DNA of 5,953 nucleotides, from positions 1-5,953 of the forward strand of contig RECT01000345.1 of the NCBI GenBank assembly GCA_007693875.1. Reading direction: 5' to 3'. The notes under the pieces were generated by a model. That model worked only from the letters and a program-made list of their open reading frames with translations, made no database searches and was not told the DNA's origin. The translations under genes were made by a program, and so were the position numbers. Positions 4,423 to 5,953 of the stretch are shown in pieces; the stretch's first letter is position 1, and each line of letters starts with the position of its first letter. Source of the DNA: Spirulina sp. DLM2.Bin59 (lineage in GTDB: Bacteria > Cyanobacteriota > Cyanobacteriia > Cyanobacteriales > Spirulinaceae).

Positions 4423-5934
4423 ATGGATTCCCTCGCCCTCCACTACCACCAACGCACCAAGTACAGCCCCGAAACCATCGCCGCCAACAGCAGGGGTTTA
4501 AATTTTGCCGAGCAGCCGATTCCTTTCAAGGAGTATCCTGTGGGGCAACGTTATGATCTCAAGCCCTATCTCCACCCCCAACCCCAGGAATCCCGGCCGA
4601 GGGATTGGCGATTGTGGCAACGGCTTTCTCAGCTCTTTTTTTGTACCTACGGCGTGACAGCAAAAATGGTGACGTTAATGGGGCCGCCAGTGTTTCTTCG
4701 CGCTGCTCCCTCCGCTGGCGGACTTTACCCGGCGGAAGTCTATCTGCTCTCCAGGGGGACGGAGAGTTTACCCGCTGGCCTCTATAACTATCAAGTCCAA
4801 GATCACACCCTGATCCGCTTCTGGGATCAAAATATCTGGCCGGATCTAGAACAATGCTGTTTTCAGCATCCCGCCCTCGGGATGGTGGACTATGCGATCG
4901 TCACTTCAGCGGTGTTTTTCCGTTCCGCTTGGCGATACCAAGACCGAGCCTATCGCCGCATTTTTCTCGATACGGGTCATTTACTGGGCAATTTGGAGAT
5001 TGCGGGGGCCTTGACGGGGTTTCGTCCCTGCTTAATTGCCGGATTTCAGGATCAGGGCATCAATGAACTGATGTATTTTGAACCCACCCAGGAAGGGGTT
5101 GTTAGTATTATGCCGCTGATTGATCAGGAACAGCAGCATCCTCGCCATTGCTCAGGGTTTACTGCTTTACCTTCAGAGATGCACCCAACTTATAATTTTG
5201 TTGAAGATGGTGAATTATTAGCCTATTTACACCGCGCCACGATGATTAAAACCCGGATGAAAGCGGAGCAGTCCAGCCCCTCAAATCTGGATGATAAATA
5301 TAATTTTCCCTTTTGTACAAAGATTGCCATGGCAACGACCCCCATCCCCTTTAATACGGGTCTGCGGGGATTAGCCCAAACCTTGGGAAAACGCCGCTCC
5401 ACCCGTGCCTATACCGGGGCAGATCTAACCCTAGAGGAGGTGCGATCGCTCCTCCATTTCACCTATCAACCCCAAGACTATACCGATTTGGGGTTAGATC
5501 CCGATCCGGACTATTGCGATCTCAATCTCTTAGAAACCTTTATTGTTGTTTCTGGGGTGGAGGGGCTAGATGCGGGCTGTTATTACTACGCCCCTAAAGC
5601 TCAGGAGTTGCGGCAAATTCGCTTTAAAAATTTCCGTCGGGAACTCCATTTCCTCTGTTTAGGGCAGGATTTGGGCCGAGATGCGGCGGTGGTGGTATTT
5701 CATACTGCTGATCTGAAACGGGCGGTACAAACCTATGGCGATCGCGCCTACCGTTATCTCCATCTCGATGCCGGCCATCTGGGGCAACGCCTCAATTTGG
5801 CGGCAATTTATCTAGATTTAGGGGTAAGCGGCATTGGCGGCTTTTTCGATGATCAAGTGAATGAAGTGTTAGGCATCCCCACCGATGAAGCGGTGATTTA
5901 TATTACGACGTTGGGGCGGCCAAGGCGGGGGTAG
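4423..5934 (+). CDS. Twin-domain SagB-type (SagB/ThcOx) FMN-dependent dehydrogenase, nitroreductase superfamily
   Basis: The 503-residue protein is two related nitroreductase-fold domains in tandem. Domain 1 (about 1-235) has the SagB-type N-terminal motif HYHQRTKYSPE (7-17), the conserved RAAPSAGGLYPAEVY (93-107) and the helix YQDRAYRRIFLDTGHL (172-187). Domain 2 (about 315-503) starts with the classic RRSTRAY (324-330) and repeats the helix as YGDRAYRYLHLDAGHL (438-453), ending GGFFDDQVNEVLGIP (472-486). A low-complexity linker at about 240-310 joins them. SagB proteins use FMN to oxidise azolines to azoles in thiazole/oxazole-modified peptides. However, no YcaO cyclodehydratase or precursor is adjacent, and most stand-alone cyanobacterial members have no known substrate. 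Domain 2 lacks the APSAGGLYP motif, so its cofactor site may be degenerate. The ATG at 4423 is the first possible start, because an in-frame TAG lies at 4411-4413. The ribosome site is weak. There is no signal peptide, so it should be cytosolic. Family assignment is strong; substrate is unknown. Confidence 0.9.
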   Translation: MDSLALHYHQRTKYSPETIAANSRGLNFAEQPIPFKEYPVGQRYDLKPYLHPQPQESRPRDWRLWQRLSQLFFCTYGVTAKMVTLMGPPVFLRAAPSAGGLYPAEVYLLSRGTESLPAGLYNYQVQDHTLIRFWDQNIWPDLEQCCFQHPALGMVDYAIVTSAVFFRSAWRYQDRAYRRIFLDTGHLLGNLEIAGALTGFRPCLIAGFQDQGINELMYFEPTQEGVVSIMPLIDQEQQHPRHCSGFTALPSEMHPTYNFVEDGELLAYLHRATMIKTRMKAEQSSPSNLDDKYNFPFCTKIAMATTPIPFNTGLRGLAQTLGKRRSTRAYTGADLTLEEVRSLLHFTYQPQDYTDLGLDPDPDYCDLNLLETFIVVSGVEGLDAGCYYYAPKAQELRQIRFKNFRRELHFLCLGQDLGRDAAVVVFHTADLKRAVQTYGDRAYRYLHLDAGHLGQRLNLAAIYLDLGVSGIGGFFDDQVNEVLGIPTDEAVIYITTLGRPRRG

Positions 5935-5953
5935 GGAGTGGGAAGTGGGAAGT
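5934..5953 (+). repeat. Heptamer tandem repeat GGGAAGT at window edge
   Basis: GGGAGT (5934-5939) is followed by two exact GGGAAGT units (5940-5946 and 5947-5953). The array begins at the last base of the SagB-type stop codon and runs off the window, so its length is unknown. Short tandem heptamer repeats are a known feature of many cyanobacterial intergenic regions. Confidence 0.55.

Noticed and set aside
4304..4501. Plus-strand frame of 65 codons overlapping the start of the SagB-type gene
   Set aside because: It starts with TTG, and its C-terminal part (rich in Ser, Pro, Thr) is just the alternative frame of the real gene. No domain or good ribosome site.
1..5953. CRISPR array, tRNA, rRNA, transposase or phage genes
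   Set aside because: I saw no regularly spaced direct repeats, tRNA-like cloverleaf, rRNA segment or transposase/integrase motif in the window.

Overview
The window reads as cyanobacterial chromosome. The cyanobacterial HIP1 octamer GCGATCGC occurs seven times in under 6 kb (starts at 79, 1839, 2528, 3379, 4062, 5442 and 5738). The ArgD and glutaredoxin proteins closely resemble the forms I remember from Synechocystis and relatives, and a WD40 repeat protein, an RCK potassium channel and a twin-domain SagB-type dehydrogenase are typical cyanobacterial content. I cannot fix the genus by eye.

Layout, left to right. (1) 1-837, plus strand: the C-terminal part of a WD40 beta-propeller protein that begins outside the window. 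Its last codons lie inside a palindromic dispersed repeat. (2) 838-1253: promoter- and operator-like sequence, then a 53-codon gene (936-1097) for a predicted secreted, very cysteine-rich mini-protein, then a second, inverted copy of the same palindromic repeat family. (3) 1254-1526, minus strand: a dithiol glutaredoxin (CPFC active site). (4) 1598-2863, minus strand: acetylornithine aminotransferase (argD), separated from the glutaredoxin gene by a near-perfect 36-bp palindrome. (5) 2935-3984, plus strand: a two-TM potassium channel with a cytosolic RCK domain, divergent from argD and followed by a good hairpin terminator. (6) 3985-4422: a non-coding stretch with that terminator, a HIP1 site and an AT-rich part. 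(7) 4423-5934, plus strand: a 503-residue protein made of two tandem SagB-type nitroreductase domains, followed at the window edge by a heptamer tandem repeat.

The genes do not form one obvious pathway. argD (arginine synthesis) and the glutaredoxin gene are co-directional and may share a transcript. The channel gene is divergent and appears to be its own unit. The SagB-type gene stands alone here, with no YcaO cyclodehydratase or classical precursor peptide beside it. The least explained object is the short Cys-rich secreted peptide at 936-1097, which has its own promoter-like sequence and a perfect inverted repeat over the predicted -10 region. It is convergent with the glutaredoxin gene.
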